Part shown: positions 19,224 through 28,580 of the stretch, one piece after another
Position numbering within the stretch: position 1 is the first letter of the stretch
How the letters are laid out: each line of letters opens with the position of its first letter
Assembly (NCBI RefSeq): GCF_012044895.1
Contig: NZ_CP050695.1
Coordinates: forward strand, 1,084,501 to 1,148,500
Direction: 5' to 3'
DNA length: 64,000 nucleotides
From: Aquisalimonas sp. 2447
Lineage (GTDB): Bacteria; Pseudomonadota; Gammaproteobacteria; Nitrococcales; Aquisalimonadaceae
The notes under the pieces: model-generated
What the model saw: the letters and a program-made list of their open reading frames with translations, nothing else
Databases searched by the model: none
What the model was told of the DNA's origin: nothing
Made by a program: the position numbers and the translations under genes

Positions 19224-19302
19224 GCCGCGTCCGATCCCTCAATCGCCGGGTGCGGAGTACTGGGCCACGGCAGGGAATGCGCATTCGCACGATGGGCCGC
19301 CC

Positions 19303-19992
19303 TCAGTCGCGGGTGGAAAAACGATACCCCGCGCCCCGCACGGTCTGCACGAACCGCTCCGCACCGGTGCCGTCCAGCGCCTTGCGCAGACGCCGGATGT
19401 GGACGTCCACGGTGCGCTCCTCGACATACACGTTCGGCCCCCAGACGTGATCCAGGAGCTGTTCGCGAGTGTAGACCCGTTCAGGGTGTGCGACAAAGAA
19501 TTTGAGCAGGCGGAACTCCGTGGCGCCCAGATGCACGGCCTCGTCATGCACCAGGACCCGGTGCGCTGCCACCTCGATCCGCAGCGGCCCCGTTCCCAGC
19601 ACCTCGTCACTGGCATCCCCCGCGGCCCGGCGAAGCACTGCCTTGATGCGGGCGATCAGCTCCCGCGGACCGAAGGGCTTGGTGACGTAGTCATCGGCGC
19701 CGGCGTCCAGCCCCCGGACCTTGTCCTCTTCTTCGGTGCGGGCAGTGAGCATGACAATGGGGATTTCCCGGGCCAGGTTCTCCCGGCGCAGGGCCCGAGC
19801 CAGGTCGAGCCCGCTGACATCGGGCAGCATCCAGTCCAGCAGGATCAGGTCGGGTCGCTGGTCCGCGATGGCGACCCGGGCCTCGGCGCCATCCGCTGCC
19901 TCTACAACGTTGAAGCCCGCGCGTTCCAGGCTGAACTCCACCATTTCACGGATGGGCTGCTCATCGTCGACGACCAGAATCGTTCGGGTCAT
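19303..19992 (-). CDS. phoB: Phosphate regulon response regulator PhoB
   Basis: OmpR-type activator of the Pho regulon. The 229 residues have a receiver domain with Asp9/Asp10 and phospho-acceptor Asp53 ([11 protein letters not shown]), then the switch Thr and Lys (MLTA, VTKPF). A winged-helix DNA-binding domain follows (about 130-225; [26 protein letters not shown]). The start was chosen at [10 protein letters not shown], with GAGG just upstream. Its own PhoB box lies 49 bases upstream, consistent with positive autoregulation. Confidence 0.96.
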   Translation of the reverse strand: MTRTILVVDDEQPIREMVEFSLERAGFNVVEAADGAEARVAIADQRPDLILLDWMLPDVSGLDLARALRRENLAREIPIVMLTARTEEEDKVRGLDAGADDYVTKPFGPRELIARIKAVLRRAAGDASDEVLGTGPLRIEVAAHRVLVHDEAVHLGATEFRLLKFFVAHPERVYTREQLLDHVWGPNVYVEERTVDVHIRRLRKALDGTGAERFVQTVRGAGYRFSTRD

Positions 19993-20023
19993 GCCGGCCT
20001 CGGGCGTCTCTGAAGTTGCCGGT

Positions 20024-20077
20024 ATTGAAGCAGTGTAATATGACACGTCTGTGACCATCACGTTGCAATCCTGTGAA
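20024..20077 (-). promoter_or_regulatory. PhoB box array and -10 for phoB
   Basis: In the 92-base gap between phnE and phoB the minus strand reads TTCA, GCAA, GTCA, GTCA at 11-bp spacing (plus-strand units begin at 20074, 20063, 20052 and 20041). A minus-strand TTCAAT at 20029-20024 sits 15 nt after the start of the last unit. This gives phoBR an internal promoter within the phnDCE-phoBR run. Confidence 0.8.
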
Positions 20078-20084
20078 GGGCTGG

Positions 20085-20897
20085 CTACATGATCCGTCGC
20101 CGGATCGCGGAGGAGACCGTCTCCACCACGACCACCACGGCCACAATCACCATGATGATGGTCAGGGCCACGTCGTAGCGGTACAGGCTCATGGCCGTGT
20201 TCAGTTCCACGCCGATGCCGCCCGCGCCCACCAGGCCGAGGATCACCGCTGAGCGGATGGCCTTTTCCACCCCGAACAGGCTGGTGGCGGTCATGGACGG
20301 CATGGCCTCCGGCAGAATAGCGCCAAAGATCACCGCGCTGCGCCCGCCGCCGGTGGACTGAATTGCCTCCGACGGCCCGGCGCGGATCTCCTCGATGCGC
20401 TCGGCGAAGAAGCGGGCGCAGAAGCCGATGGTGTCCATGATGATGGCGAGAATGCCGGCCAGCGGGCCGAGGCCGACGGCGGCGACGAAGATCAATGCCC
20501 AGATCAGCTCGGGGATGGTGCGCAGTACGGCCGTGATCCCCCGGGCCATGACCCGGACGATGGGGTGGGGCGCGGTGTTCCGGGACGACAGCAGCGCCAG
20601 CGGCACGCTGAGTACCACGCCGAAGGCCACACCGACGATGGCCATGTTCAGCGTCTCCAGCATGTAACCGGTGATCGGGCCGAGCCGGCTCATGTCCGGC
20701 GGCACGGCCCGGGAAATGAAGTCGCCCATGTTGCCGACGCCGGCGATCAGGCGCGAGCCCTCCACGTCCACGGCGACGATGCCCTGGATGAAGAAGGCGA
20801 GAAAACCCACCAGGACCACCCAGGTGAATACGGAGGGCAGCTCGAACCGGCTGGGCTGGGGGCCATGGTGGTCCCGGGGCTGTTCGGGGGAGGCCAT
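20085..20897 (-). CDS. phnE: Phosphonate-type ABC transporter permease PhnE
   Basis: A 270-residue inner-membrane permease with about six membrane segments and the PhnE-type loop [21 protein letters not shown]. The start ATG (MASPEQ) has GGAG nine bases upstream; a TTG three codons earlier is less likely. It lies 42 bases after phnC. The family serves phosphonate, phosphite or related uptake; the substrate is not set by the permease. Confidence 0.88.
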   Translation of the reverse strand: MASPEQPRDHHGPQPSRFELPSVFTWVVLVGFLAFFIQGIVAVDVEGSRLIAGVGNMGDFISRAVPPDMSRLGPITGYMLETLNMAIVGVAFGVVLSVPLALLSSRNTAPHPIVRVMARGITAVLRTIPELIWALIFVAAVGLGPLAGILAIIMDTIGFCARFFAERIEEIRAGPSEAIQSTGGGRSAVIFGAILPEAMPSMTATSLFGVEKAIRSAVILGLVGAGGIGVELNTAMSLYRYDVALTIIMVIVAVVVVVETVSSAIRRRIM

Positions 20898-20939
20898 TGA
20901 AGTCAACTCCTGAACGGTCGAAGTAAATCGGGCGGTGCC

Positions 20940-21737
20940 TCAGGAGACCTGCCTGAGCGGCACCGTCGATTCGGACGGGGTCTCGTCCACGCGCACGTTG
21001 CCCTCGTAAAGAGACTGCAGTTCGGTGCGGTCGGTCTGGTTCATGGGGCGGTCCACCTGCACGTGGCCGGCTTTCATGCCGATGACGCGGTCGCCGTACT
21101 CCAGGGCGAAGTCCAGCTGGTGCAGCGTGCACAACAGCGTCATGCCTTCCTCACGCACCACGCTCCACAGCAGATTCATGACTTCCCGCGCCGCCTTCGG
21201 GTCGAGGCTGGCAACGGGCTCGTCGGCGAGCACCACGGAGGGGCGCTGCATGAGCATGCGGGCGATGGCCACCCGCTGCTGCTGACCGCCGGAGAGCTGA
21301 TCGGCGCGCTGATGCGAGCAGTGGGCCAGCTGTACGCGCTCCAGGCAGTGCATGGCGTAGTTGCGCTCTTCCTTCGATGCGAGTGGCGCGGCGACAGAGA
21401 AGAAGCTGCGGTGACGCGCCAGTCCGCCGTAGAGCACGTTCTGGAACACGCTCAGGTTGGTGACCAGGTTGAAGTTCTGGAACACCATGCCGATCTGCCG
21501 GCGCACCCCGCGCAGCTTGCGCTGGCTGCAGCTGGCCACGTCGGTGCCGTGCACGTGGATGGAGCCCTGTTCCGGGCGTGCCAGGCCGTTCATGCAGCGC
21601 ATGAGCGTGGATTTGCCGCAGCCGTTGGCACCGAGTAGTACGGCGCCTTCGCGCTCCGGGATGCGGAACTCGATGCCGCGCAGGACATGGACCGTTCCGA
21701 AGCGCTTATGGACGTTGTCCACCTGGATAATTGTCAT
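20940..21737 (-). CDS. phnC: Phosphonate-type ABC transporter ATPase PhnC
   Basis: A 265-residue ATPase with Walker [10 protein letters not shown], the [12 protein letters not shown] stretch, signature LSGGQQQR, Walker [14 protein letters not shown] and switch His in [11 protein letters not shown]. The [24 protein letters not shown] segment is characteristic of PhnC. A GGAGG site precedes the ATG. Confidence 0.92.
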   Translation of the reverse strand: MTIIQVDNVHKRFGTVHVLRGIEFRIPEREGAVLLGANGCGKSTLMRCMNGLARPEQGSIHVHGTDVASCSQRKLRGVRRQIGMVFQNFNLVTNLSVFQNVLYGGLARHRSFFSVAAPLASKEERNYAMHCLERVQLAHCSHQRADQLSGGQQQRVAIARMLMQRPSVVLADEPVASLDPKAAREVMNLLWSVVREEGMTLLCTLHQLDFALEYGDRVIGMKAGHVQVDRPMNQTDRTELQSLYEGNVRVDETPSESTVPLRQVS

Positions 21738-21784
21738 GGGGAAGCCTCCGTCGGGATACGGCGCGTTTCCCTGGCCGTTAAGTC

Positions 21785-21820
21785 ATCGGGGCGGTCCGGG
21801 TTTACCCGATCCGCCCCGAT
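21785..21820 (-). terminator. Hairpin in the phnD-phnC gap
   Basis: A perfect 10-bp stem (ATCGGGGCGG / CCGCCCCGAT) with a second inner CGGG/CCCG pairing. No T-run follows on the minus strand. It probably protects the phnD message or attenuates read-through into phnC, as is common after binding-protein genes. Confidence 0.6.
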
Positions 21821-21839
21821 GCACCGCCAGGCGTGTGCC

Positions 21840-22751
21840 TCAGAGCTCGAGGCCGAGCACTTCATAGGCTTCGCGCACCATGTCGTACTCGTCGTCGGTG
21901 ATGTCGTTGACGAAGGTCGCACCCAGGTACTTGGAGCGTTCCTGACCCTCGTCGGTGTCCGGTTCGTCGGCAGCCGGCTGCACGAAGGCCTGGAACAGCT
22001 GGTCCTCGTACTGCATGGCCGTCTCGCTGATGGCGCGGATGCAGTTCTCGCCCAGGGCGTCCCGGGCCACGAAGACGTCCCGCGGCATGGTGCCGCTGTC
22101 GGCGATGATGTCGTACTCCAGGTCCGGGTCGTACTCCTCGATGATGTCCACATCCCGGTAGCCCACCGCGGCGGCGTCCACGTCGCCGTTGACGAACGTC
22201 TGAACGCGGGCGTCGCCGGCGTGGGTGTAGCGCACGTCATCGCCCAGGCTCAGGCCGGCATCCTCGATCATCCAGCCCTGGGTGATGTGGTTGGTGGTGG
22301 AGCCCACGTCGCCGAACGCCAGGTGATGGCCTTCCAGATCCTCGATGCTCTCCATGCCGAGGTCGCTGTGGGCGACGATGTAGGCGCCGTAGCCGTCCCG
22401 TTCCAGGCCGAAGGACGGCGACACGTTACCCGAGACGGCGGTCATGACCACGTACTCCGAGGGGCCCGCCAGTACCAGATCGATGGAATCGTAGCGCAGG
22501 GCATTGGCCGCGGAGGTACGGTCGCTGAGCGGGAAGAATTCCATGTCGACGCCGGTGAGTTCACTGAACTCCTCGGCAAAGGGGGCGAACGCCCGGCGCA
22601 GTTCCTCGGCGCCCTCGATGCCGGTGTCGGCCAGGCGCAGCGGGCTATCACAGTACTCCGCCACGTCGTCTGCCGCGCTTGCCGCGGCCAGGTTGGGAAG
22701 TGCCATCAGGGCCGCCAGGGAGAGTGCGGAGAGGGTGATGGTGCGTTTCAT
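21840..22751 (-). CDS. phnD: Periplasmic phosphonate/phosphite-type binding protein PhnD
   Basis: A 303-residue precursor with a signal peptide (about residues 1-26, ending AAASA) and a PhnD-family (PF12974-like) body: FAEEFSELTGVDMEFFPLSDRTSAANALRY and GPSEYVVMTA near the ligand site, then LAFGDVGSTTNH, typical of phosphonate and phosphite receptors. The start at MKRTITLS follows GGAGG. No C-P lyase, phosphite dehydrogenase or phosphonatase gene is present in the window, so the ligand could be a phosphonate, phosphite or phosphate itself. Confidence 0.88.
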   Translation of the reverse strand: MKRTITLSALSLAALMALPNLAAASAADDVAEYCDSPLRLADTGIEGAEELRRAFAPFAEEFSELTGVDMEFFPLSDRTSAANALRYDSIDLVLAGPSEYVVMTAVSGNVSPSFGLERDGYGAYIVAHSDLGMESIEDLEGHHLAFGDVGSTTNHITQGWMIEDAGLSLGDDVRYTHAGDARVQTFVNGDVDAAAVGYRDVDIIEEYDPDLEYDIIADSGTMPRDVFVARDALGENCIRAISETAMQYEDQLFQAFVQPAADEPDTDEGQERSKYLGATFVNDITDDEYDMVREAYEVLGLEL

Positions 22752-22815
22752 CGGAAACCTCCAGTCGCTCGTGAATGAATCAGGTAACAACGGCTGGCAG
22801 GGTTGCAGCTGCGGA

Positions 22816-22852
22816 TTGCATGACTGTTGAAGGGGTGTGACGGATTAATGAC
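22816..22852 (-). promoter_or_regulatory. PhoB box for phnDCE-phoBR
   Basis: The minus strand reads TTGTCATTAATCCGTCAC (within 22836-22853), close to the E. coli consensus Pho box. Two further degenerate units (TCAA, GCAA) continue the 11-bp phase at 22830 and 22819. It lies 65 bases from the phnD start. No clean -10 was seen at the position found elsewhere in the island. Confidence 0.8.
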
Positions 22853-22912
22853 AAACGGGCAGCCGATGCCGCGGTCCGCGGTCGCGGGGATGGCCGGCGG
22901 CACCAAGTGCGA

Positions 22913-24079
22913 TCAGCTCACGCGGGAGAGGACCGGGGTGCCCCGGGGGCTGGCTTCTCTGGAGCCCGCTGCCTGTTCCAGCAGGTGGGCAAATCGCTGA
23001 CCGACCTGGTTCCAGCTGTGCCGTCGCACGCTGCAGCGCGCCAGGGCGCCGAAGCGCTGGCGCAGGCGCTGCTCCCGTCCCAGGAGAATGCTCAGGGCGA
23101 CGAACCGGTCGGCGTCGCCGAACGGTGCGATCACGCCGCTGTAGAACGGGCGGATGTGCTCGGCGGCGGCGCCGCTGTCGAAGGCCGCCACGGGCAGACC
23201 GCTGGCCATTGCTTCCATGACCACGTTACCGAAGGTGTCGGTGAGACTGGGGAACAGAAACAGATCCGCAGAGGCGTAATACTCGGCGAGGGTCTGGCCG
23301 TTGAGCGTACCGGTGAAAATGAAGTCCGGGTTGCGGTCCTGCAGATCGGCCCGCGATGGCCCGTCGCCGACAAGGACGAACCGCGCCTGCGGATTGCTTG
23401 CCTGTATGGCGCGGAATGCCCGCACGGCCAGCTCCAGATTCTTCTCCGGGGCGATCCGGCCGACGTACAGCACCACGGTGCTCCCCGGCATGACGCCCCA
23501 GCTTGACCGCAGGCTCCGGTCACGGTGTTCCGGGGAGAACTGCGTGGTGTCCACGCCGCGGGGCAGGACATCCACACTGCCGAAGCCCGAGCGCCGGAGT
23601 TCATCCGCCAGTGCCGCCGTGGGCGCCAGGGTCAGCGCCGTGCGTCGGTGAAACCGCCGCAGGTACCCCTCCAGGACCGGGGCGGCAACCCCCAGCCCGT
23701 AGTGTCGACTGTAGTCGGCGAAGTGGGTGTGGTAGCCGGACACGGCCGGCAGCTGCAGACGCTTTGCAGCGCGGACAGCCGCCCAGCCCAGAGGGCCCTG
23801 GGTGGCGACGTAGACAACGTCCGGCCGCTGACGGTGCCATCGGGAAGTCAGGCGGCGGACCGCGGGCAGGCCGAAACGCACGCCCGGGTAACCGGGCAGG
23901 TCCAGGCCCGGCAGGGTCACCGTGGCAACGTTGCCGTCATCTCCGGAACACCGGGCGGCGGGCGTGATGACGTCAACGGTGTGGCCGGAAGCGGCGAGAT
24001 GATCCACCAGTCTGCCCAGCGTCATGGCGACACCGTTCGTCTCAGGGCGATACGTCTCGGATACCAGTGCGATGTACAT
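22913..24079 (-). CDS. GT4-family glycosyltransferase, likely for phosphorus-free glycolipid synthesis
   Basis: A 388-residue cytosolic or membrane-associated GT-B enzyme. The start MYIALVSETYRPETNGVAMT and the FPSLTDTFGNVVMEAMASGLPV block are the pattern of the SqdX/DgdA-like lipid glycosyltransferases, in which D-X7-E replaces E-X7-E. VLYVGRIAPEKNL is the donor-domain entry. The start was chosen there because the upstream extension is not conserved-looking. It has its own PhoB box. In marine and soil bacteria a Pho-regulated transferase of this type glycosylates the diacylglycerol released by PlcP; a plcP homologue lies 12 kb away in this window. Donor sugar unknown. Confidence 0.8.
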   Translation of the reverse strand: MYIALVSETYRPETNGVAMTLGRLVDHLAASGHTVDVITPAARCSGDDGNVATVTLPGLDLPGYPGVRFGLPAVRRLTSRWHRQRPDVVYVATQGPLGWAAVRAAKRLQLPAVSGYHTHFADYSRHYGLGVAAPVLEGYLRRFHRRTALTLAPTAALADELRRSGFGSVDVLPRGVDTTQFSPEHRDRSLRSSWGVMPGSTVVLYVGRIAPEKNLELAVRAFRAIQASNPQARFVLVGDGPSRADLQDRNPDFIFTGTLNGQTLAEYYASADLFLFPSLTDTFGNVVMEAMASGLPVAAFDSGAAAEHIRPFYSGVIAPFGDADRFVALSILLGREQRLRQRFGALARCSVRRHSWNQVGQRFAHLLEQAAGSREASPRGTPVLSRVS

Positions 24080-24112
24080 GGTGGTCAGCTCCCGAACCAT
24101 TGCCTGTGCCGG

Positions 24113-24166
24113 AGTCTTGCGCGGACACATGACCAGCGGATGACGCCGATGTAACCGTTTCGTGAC
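24113..24166 (-). promoter_or_regulatory. PhoB box array for the glycosyltransferase
   Basis: Minus-strand units GTCA, GTTA, GTCA, GTCA are phased at 11 bp (plus-strand starts 24163, 24152, 24141 and 24130), 51 bases before the start codon. A weak AAGACT hexamer sits at 24118-24113, 15 nt after the start of the last unit. Confidence 0.82.
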
Positions 24167-24231
24167 CGTGGGTGTCGGGGGAGTGCCGCGTGAGGCCGCT
24201 GCTGGTGGTGTCGGCGCAACAACCGTCGCAT

Positions 24232-24285
24232 GTCACCAAACGGTCACCGCTTGGTCAGCAAATCGTCATGTCCGCGGCCTAATGT
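24232..24285 (+). promoter_or_regulatory. Perfect four-unit PhoB box and -10 for the porin
   Basis: GTCA occurs at 24232, 24243, 24254 and 24265, four perfect units at 11-bp spacing. TAATGT begins at 24280, 15 nt after the start of the last unit. It is back to back with the glycosyltransferase box in a 246-base divergent region. Confidence 0.9.
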
Positions 24286-24325
24286 TGGCGCCGGAATTTC
24301 ATACGAACTACCCGATGGAGGCATT

Positions 24326-25480
24326 GTGAACACCACCACCAAACTGACAGCACTGGGCATTGCGGCAGGCATGGGCCTGGCCGGCGTTTCGCAGGCCTTT
24401 GCGTATCCGGAATTCGAGGTACGCGGCCGCTTGCACCTGGACGCGGGCTTTTATGACGAGGATAACGTCGAGTTCGACGACGGCTTCAACAACCGCCGGG
24501 CACGCTTCGGTGTCGGCGGGGACCTTGACGAGAACTGGGATTTCCGCATCGAGACCAATGTCACTGAAGGTAGCCTCAGCGCCGCGGATTACCGCTTGCG
24601 CCGGGGTGTCGGCCCGGGCCGTTTGACCATCGGCCAGACCAAGGTCCCCATGGGTCTCAATCAGCTCACCAGTTCCAACAGCATCACCTTCATCGAGCGG
24701 GCGAGCCCCCAGAACATCATTCCGGATTCGCGCCGTCTCGGCTTCTTCTACGATGTCTCCGAGGACATGTTCACGTTCCAGACCGCACTTTTCGGTCGCG
24801 ATCTGGGCGGTCGTGAGGACGGCGACATGCCGCTGGGCGTTGCCGGCCGCGGTGTGTTCAACCCGTCTATCGGCCAGGGACAGCTGCTGCATCTGGGTGC
24901 CTCGGTGGTGTACGAGGATCTCGATTCCGACAGCGGCTACGCGCCTCGCAGCTTCAGTGACCGCCCGGAAGGGCGTGCCGATCCGAATACGCGACTCATC
25001 AGCACCGGCGGTTTCGACATCATCGCCGACTCCACCACCAAGTATGGCCTGGAGCTGGCCTACCAGGCCGGGCCGTTCTCCGCGGAAGCCGAGTACCTGA
25101 ACGTGGACGTGGACCGCGACAACGGTGAAGACGTCAGCTTCGACGGCTACCATGCTCAGGTCAGCTACGTGCTCACCGGAGAGTCCCGCAGCTACGGCGG
25201 CGGCTCTTTCGGCGGCATTACCCCCCGCGGCCCCGGTGGTGCCTGGGAAGTGGCGGCCCGCTACAGCCACATGGACCTCAATGACGAGGACGTCATGGGC
25301 GGCGAGCAGACCAACCTCACCCTGGGCGTGAACTACTACTACAGCAGCAACCTGCGGTTCATGGCCAACTACGTCATGGCAGACGTCAAGGACAGCCAGG
25401 CGGTTTCGGATCTCACCGGCGGCGAGACCATGGACGACAGCCCCAACTTCGTGCTGGCGCGGATGCAGTACAGCTTCTGA
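24326..25480 (+). CDS. Phosphate-selective porin, OprO/OprP family (first copy)
   Basis: Outer-membrane beta-barrel of 384 residues. Signal peptide residues 1-26 (ending QAFA) are followed by FEVRGRLHLDAGFYDED. The family pattern GRLTIGQTKVPMGLNQLTSSNSITFIERA is clear, and the chain ends in YSF, with the C-terminal Phe needed for barrel assembly. The start is GTG, preceded by GATGGAGG. OprO/P porins are usually induced by phosphate starvation and pass phosphate or polyphosphate; the perfect Pho box here agrees. A related, longer porin lies at 33.9 kb. Confidence 0.88.
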   Translation: MNTTTKLTALGIAAGMGLAGVSQAFAYPEFEVRGRLHLDAGFYDEDNVEFDDGFNNRRARFGVGGDLDENWDFRIETNVTEGSLSAADYRLRRGVGPGRLTIGQTKVPMGLNQLTSSNSITFIERASPQNIIPDSRRLGFFYDVSEDMFTFQTALFGRDLGGREDGDMPLGVAGRGVFNPSIGQGQLLHLGASVVYEDLDSDSGYAPRSFSDRPEGRADPNTRLISTGGFDIIADSTTKYGLELAYQAGPFSAEAEYLNVDVDRDNGEDVSFDGYHAQVSYVLTGESRSYGGGSFGGITPRGPGGAWEVAARYSHMDLNDEDVMGGEQTNLTLGVNYYYSSNLRFMANYVMADVKDSQAVSDLTGGETMDDSPNFVLARMQYSF

Positions 25481-25503
25481 CGCGAGCTGATTCAGCACCG
25501 ATG

Positions 25504-25533
25504 AAAGCCCCGGCCAGTCGGCCGGGGCTTTTT
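25504..25533. terminator. Bidirectional terminator between porin and ABC ATPase
   Basis: Stem AAAGCCCCGGCC / GGCCGGGGCTTT with an AGTC loop and a T5 run on the plus strand. The A-run on the left arm gives a T-run for the opposite strand too, fitting the convergent genes. Confidence 0.9.
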
Positions 25534-25552
25534 GCTTCGGGCGAACGCATGA

Positions 25553-26692
25553 TCAAGCGATTCGGGCGGCGGACTCCGTCTGCCGGGAGGCTGGCACTGC
25601 CTCCGCGTCCGCACGGTAAGCATGGGTTGCGGCCTTCTCGAATGCCACGGACATTCCCGTCCCGGCATCATGGGGCAGGGCGTCGTGGACCTGCAGCAGG
25701 CGCTGCCCGTGGCGGCAGTTGATGCGCCAGCCGTGCCCCTCGAAAACCTGCTGTTCCACCTGCACCGGCAGCGTGTTCAGATTGCTTTCCTGGGCGCCTT
25801 TGTGGCTCAGTCGACAACCCCGTGGCTGGAACATGACCTGTGTGGCGTCGCCGGTGGCCAGCCCCTGGTCGCGGCAATGTGCCCAGAGTGTCTGCTGCCC
25901 CGTCTGCACCAGTGCCCAGTCGTCCTCGCGCCGAAGGATACGACCGTCCAGGATGTTGGCGTAACCCACCAGTTCCGCGACCCAGGGCGTTGCCGGCTTG
26001 CGGAAGAGTTCGCGGGTCTCGTCGATCTGGGCAATGCGCCCCGCCTGCATGACCACTACGCGCTGCCCCAGGGCCAGGGCTTCCTGCAGGTCGTGGGTGA
26101 CGTACAGTGCCGTGGTGCCCAGTTCCCGGAGCATCCGCGCCAGGTCGTCGCGCATCTGCTGCCGCAGCTGGGAGTCCAGGTTCGACAGCGGCTCGTCGAA
26201 CAGCAGTACCCGCGGCTCGGTGGCCAGCGCCCGGGCGATGGCCACGCGCTGTTGCTGACCGCCGGAGAGCTCACGCGGGTAGCGCTTTTCCATACCGCCC
26301 AGGTCCACCAGTTCAAGCAGTTCCGTCACACGCTGGTCGCGCCGGCCGCGCGCGATACCCCGATACTTCATGCCGTACTGCAGGATCTGCTTCACGTTCA
26401 TGTGCGGCCACAGTGCGAAATCCTGGAACACCATGTTCACCGGCCGGCGCTCCGGCGGCACCTCCAGGCCGTTGCCGTTGACCTTCTGCCCGGCGATGTG
26501 GATCTCGCCGCCGGTGGGGGTGTCCAGGCCGGCCAGCAGGCGCAGCAGGGTAGACTTGCCGCAGCCGGACGGCCCCAGCACCGCCAGGGTCTCGCCGGTG
26601 GGAATCTCCAGGCTGACCCCGTCCAGGGCGCGGACGGCGCCGATGTGCCGGGTGAGATCGTGAATGGCGACTTCCGCCGTATTGCTCGTCAT
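25553..26692 (-). CDS. ABC transporter ATPase, FbpC/PotA-like, Pho-regulated system 1
   Basis: A 379-residue ATPase with Walker [10 protein letters not shown], the FQDFALWPHMNV Q-loop region, signature LSGGQQQR, Walker B VLLFDEPLSNLDS and switch VTHDLQEA. A C-terminal TOBE-like regulatory domain starts near residue 240. Automatic annotation would call it a ferric-iron importer. Because its operon starts at a five-unit PhoB box, an organophosphorus substrate such as a phosphonate is more likely. Its ATG overlaps the permease stop by four bases. Confidence 0.85.
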   Translation of the reverse strand: MTSNTAEVAIHDLTRHIGAVRALDGVSLEIPTGETLAVLGPSGCGKSTLLRLLAGLDTPTGGEIHIAGQKVNGNGLEVPPERRPVNMVFQDFALWPHMNVKQILQYGMKYRGIARGRRDQRVTELLELVDLGGMEKRYPRELSGGQQQRVAIARALATEPRVLLFDEPLSNLDSQLRQQMRDDLARMLRELGTTALYVTHDLQEALALGQRVVVMQAGRIAQIDETRELFRKPATPWVAELVGYANILDGRILRREDDWALVQTGQQTLWAHCRDQGLATGDATQVMFQPRGCRLSHKGAQESNLNTLPVQVEQQVFEGHGWRINCRHGQRLLQVHDALPHDAGTGMSVAFEKAATHAYRADAEAVPASRQTESAARIA

Positions 26693-28440
26693 TGTGAGCC
26701 TCCTGTCGCGAAGTACTGTCGGAAAAGGCGCTTCACCAGGAAGCGCGTGGTGACGATGATGCTGGCGGTGATAAGGCAGACGATCACCGTGGCCGCCGTG
26801 GCCCAGCCGTACTGAACTGTGCGGAAATGTTCATCGATGATCACCGGGATCGTGGGAAATCCCGAGGGCTGCAGCATGGTGGTGATGGCCAGGTCGAAGA
26901 CGCTGGTGGCGAACACCGCCAGGCCGGCAGACAGCAGCCCCGCCAGGGTCAGCGGCATGAGGACCGTGCGGATGCGTGTCCACAACCCAGCGCCCTGGAG
27001 CGCCGCGCTGTTCAGGAACGACTTGGGCACCTGCGCCACGTTGCCGAGTACCACGCGCACGGCGATGGGGATGGATGCGGCCGCCGAGCACAGCACGATG
27101 ACCCAGGGCGTGTTGTAGACCTGGATGCCCCAGTCCGCCAGCCAGCGCTGGTTCCACCAGAGGATATAGCCCACCGCCAGCACGATGCCCGGTACCGCCA
27201 GGGTGACGGTGGAGGTGATGTCGATGAACCGGCGCAGCCGTGAGCCGCTGTAGGCGAGTAGATAGGCCGCCAGAAAACCCACGGCCAGGGCAATCAGTGC
27301 GGCACCAAAGGCGATGCCGAACGAGTTGGCCATGGCGGGGAGCAGCACCGAGCCTTCGGAGAGCACGGCCCGGTAGTTCAGCAGCGTCAGGTTGTCCAGG
27401 GTGAACCCGGCACTGTAGCGCTGCAGGAACGATACCGACAGGCTGGTGCCCAGGGGTGCGAAGATCGCCAGGCCCAGGAACGTGACATTGAGCCCGGTGA
27501 GCAGGGGCCAGAAGCGCGGACGCGGCCGGTCCACGGGGCGCGCGCCGCCGGTGAGGAAGTCGGCGCCGGCGTTGCGGAGCAGCCGGATCTGGATGGTAAT
27601 GGCAATCGCCACCATGGCCACCAGCACCGACGCCAGCACCGCCGCCCCTTCGAACGAGACGGGCACCGTCTGGATTTCCTGGCGGATCACGTACGGGATC
27701 AGCGGGAACCGGAACACCGACAGGAACGCGGCGGGCAGACCGAAGTCGCCCACCGTGTCCACGAACACCAGGATGGCGGCGGACAGCAGTGCCGGCAGCA
27801 GCAGCGGCAGCTTGATGGTGCGCACCACCTGGGCGGAGGTGGCACCGGCCAGGCGCGCGGCCTGCTCCAGGCTGCGCACGTTCCAGTGCAGGGCGGCGCT
27901 GAAGGCCAGGTAGGCCAGGGGGAAGTTCGCCAGGCTCATCACCATGACCAGCCCCGGCAGGGAGAAGATGAACTCGCCCAGCCAGGGCATGCCCATCTGG
28001 TGCGCCGTGCCGCCGCTGCGCCCGAACAGGACCCAGCCCTGGGCGATGATGAACGACGGCATCACCAGTACGAACCAGGCGGCGAAGTCGATCAGCCCGG
28101 CGGTGGGAAACCGGTAGGTGTGGCGCAGGTACGCCATGCCGGCACCGATGAAGGTGCCGATCACCATGGTGCCGAAGGACAGGTACAGGGAGTTCTGCAC
28201 GGCAGTGCGCCACAGGCGCCGCTCCCAGAGATCGGTGAACAGGTCGAAGTCGCCGAGATCGAAGATGCCCAGGTACAGCTGCGGGTAGGCCAGGTGCAGC
28301 AGAATGGCCGCCAGCGGCAGGCCCACCAGCACCACCAGGGTTGCGGCAATGAACCAGCCCAGCAGGCTCTCGGGTTTGGGAAGGCGCGCCAGAAACCCCG
28401 TCAGCGGTGAGTTCCGGCGCGTATCGGTGGTGACCGACAT
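26689..28440 (-). CDS. ABC transporter permease, FbpB-like with two fused permease domains, system 1
   Basis: A 583-residue inner-membrane protein with about twelve membrane segments, made of two MetI-type halves. Each half has its own EAA loop (first: SLEQAARLAGATSAQVV; second: SFLNSAALQGAGLWTRI). The start was set at MSVTTDTRR, after GGAG-like bases; the upstream extension is Arg-rich and unlikely to be translated. Fused permeases of this kind serve iron, thiamine and 2-aminoethylphosphonate transporters. Confidence 0.87.
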   Translation of the reverse strand: MSVTTDTRRNSPLTGFLARLPKPESLLGWFIAATLVVLVGLPLAAILLHLAYPQLYLGIFDLGDFDLFTDLWERRLWRTAVQNSLYLSFGTMVIGTFIGAGMAYLRHTYRFPTAGLIDFAAWFVLVMPSFIIAQGWVLFGRSGGTAHQMGMPWLGEFIFSLPGLVMVMSLANFPLAYLAFSAALHWNVRSLEQAARLAGATSAQVVRTIKLPLLLPALLSAAILVFVDTVGDFGLPAAFLSVFRFPLIPYVIRQEIQTVPVSFEGAAVLASVLVAMVAIAITIQIRLLRNAGADFLTGGARPVDRPRPRFWPLLTGLNVTFLGLAIFAPLGTSLSVSFLQRYSAGFTLDNLTLLNYRAVLSEGSVLLPAMANSFGIAFGAALIALAVGFLAAYLLAYSGSRLRRFIDITSTVTLAVPGIVLAVGYILWWNQRWLADWGIQVYNTPWVIVLCSAAASIPIAVRVVLGNVAQVPKSFLNSAALQGAGLWTRIRTVLMPLTLAGLLSAGLAVFATSVFDLAITTMLQPSGFPTIPVIIDEHFRTVQYGWATAATVIVCLITASIIVTTRFLVKRLFRQYFATGGSQ

Positions 28441-28508
28441 GGTGCGAACACTCCGGTGATGATCGATCCGTGGCAGGCGTGTCCGTGTCCTGGCCCGGAA
28501 CGTAAAGA

Positions 28509-28536
28509 CGGGCGAAGCCCCTGAGGGCTCCACCCG
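28509..28536 (-). terminator. Hairpin between system-1 binding protein and permease
   Basis: CGGGCGAAGCCC pairs with GGGCTCCACCCG across a CTGA loop, with two wobble positions and no T-run. Probably a 3' stabiliser for the binding-protein message. Confidence 0.5.
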
Positions 28537-28580
28537 TGCGTGTCATTCCGGCGCGGTCAATAGCCGCGACAGTGGCGTCT

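Noticed and set aside
26831-28546. Alternative 571-codon frame overlapping the system-1 permease
   Set aside because: Pro/Arg/His-rich composition with no membrane pattern, whereas the other frame is a clear two-domain permease.
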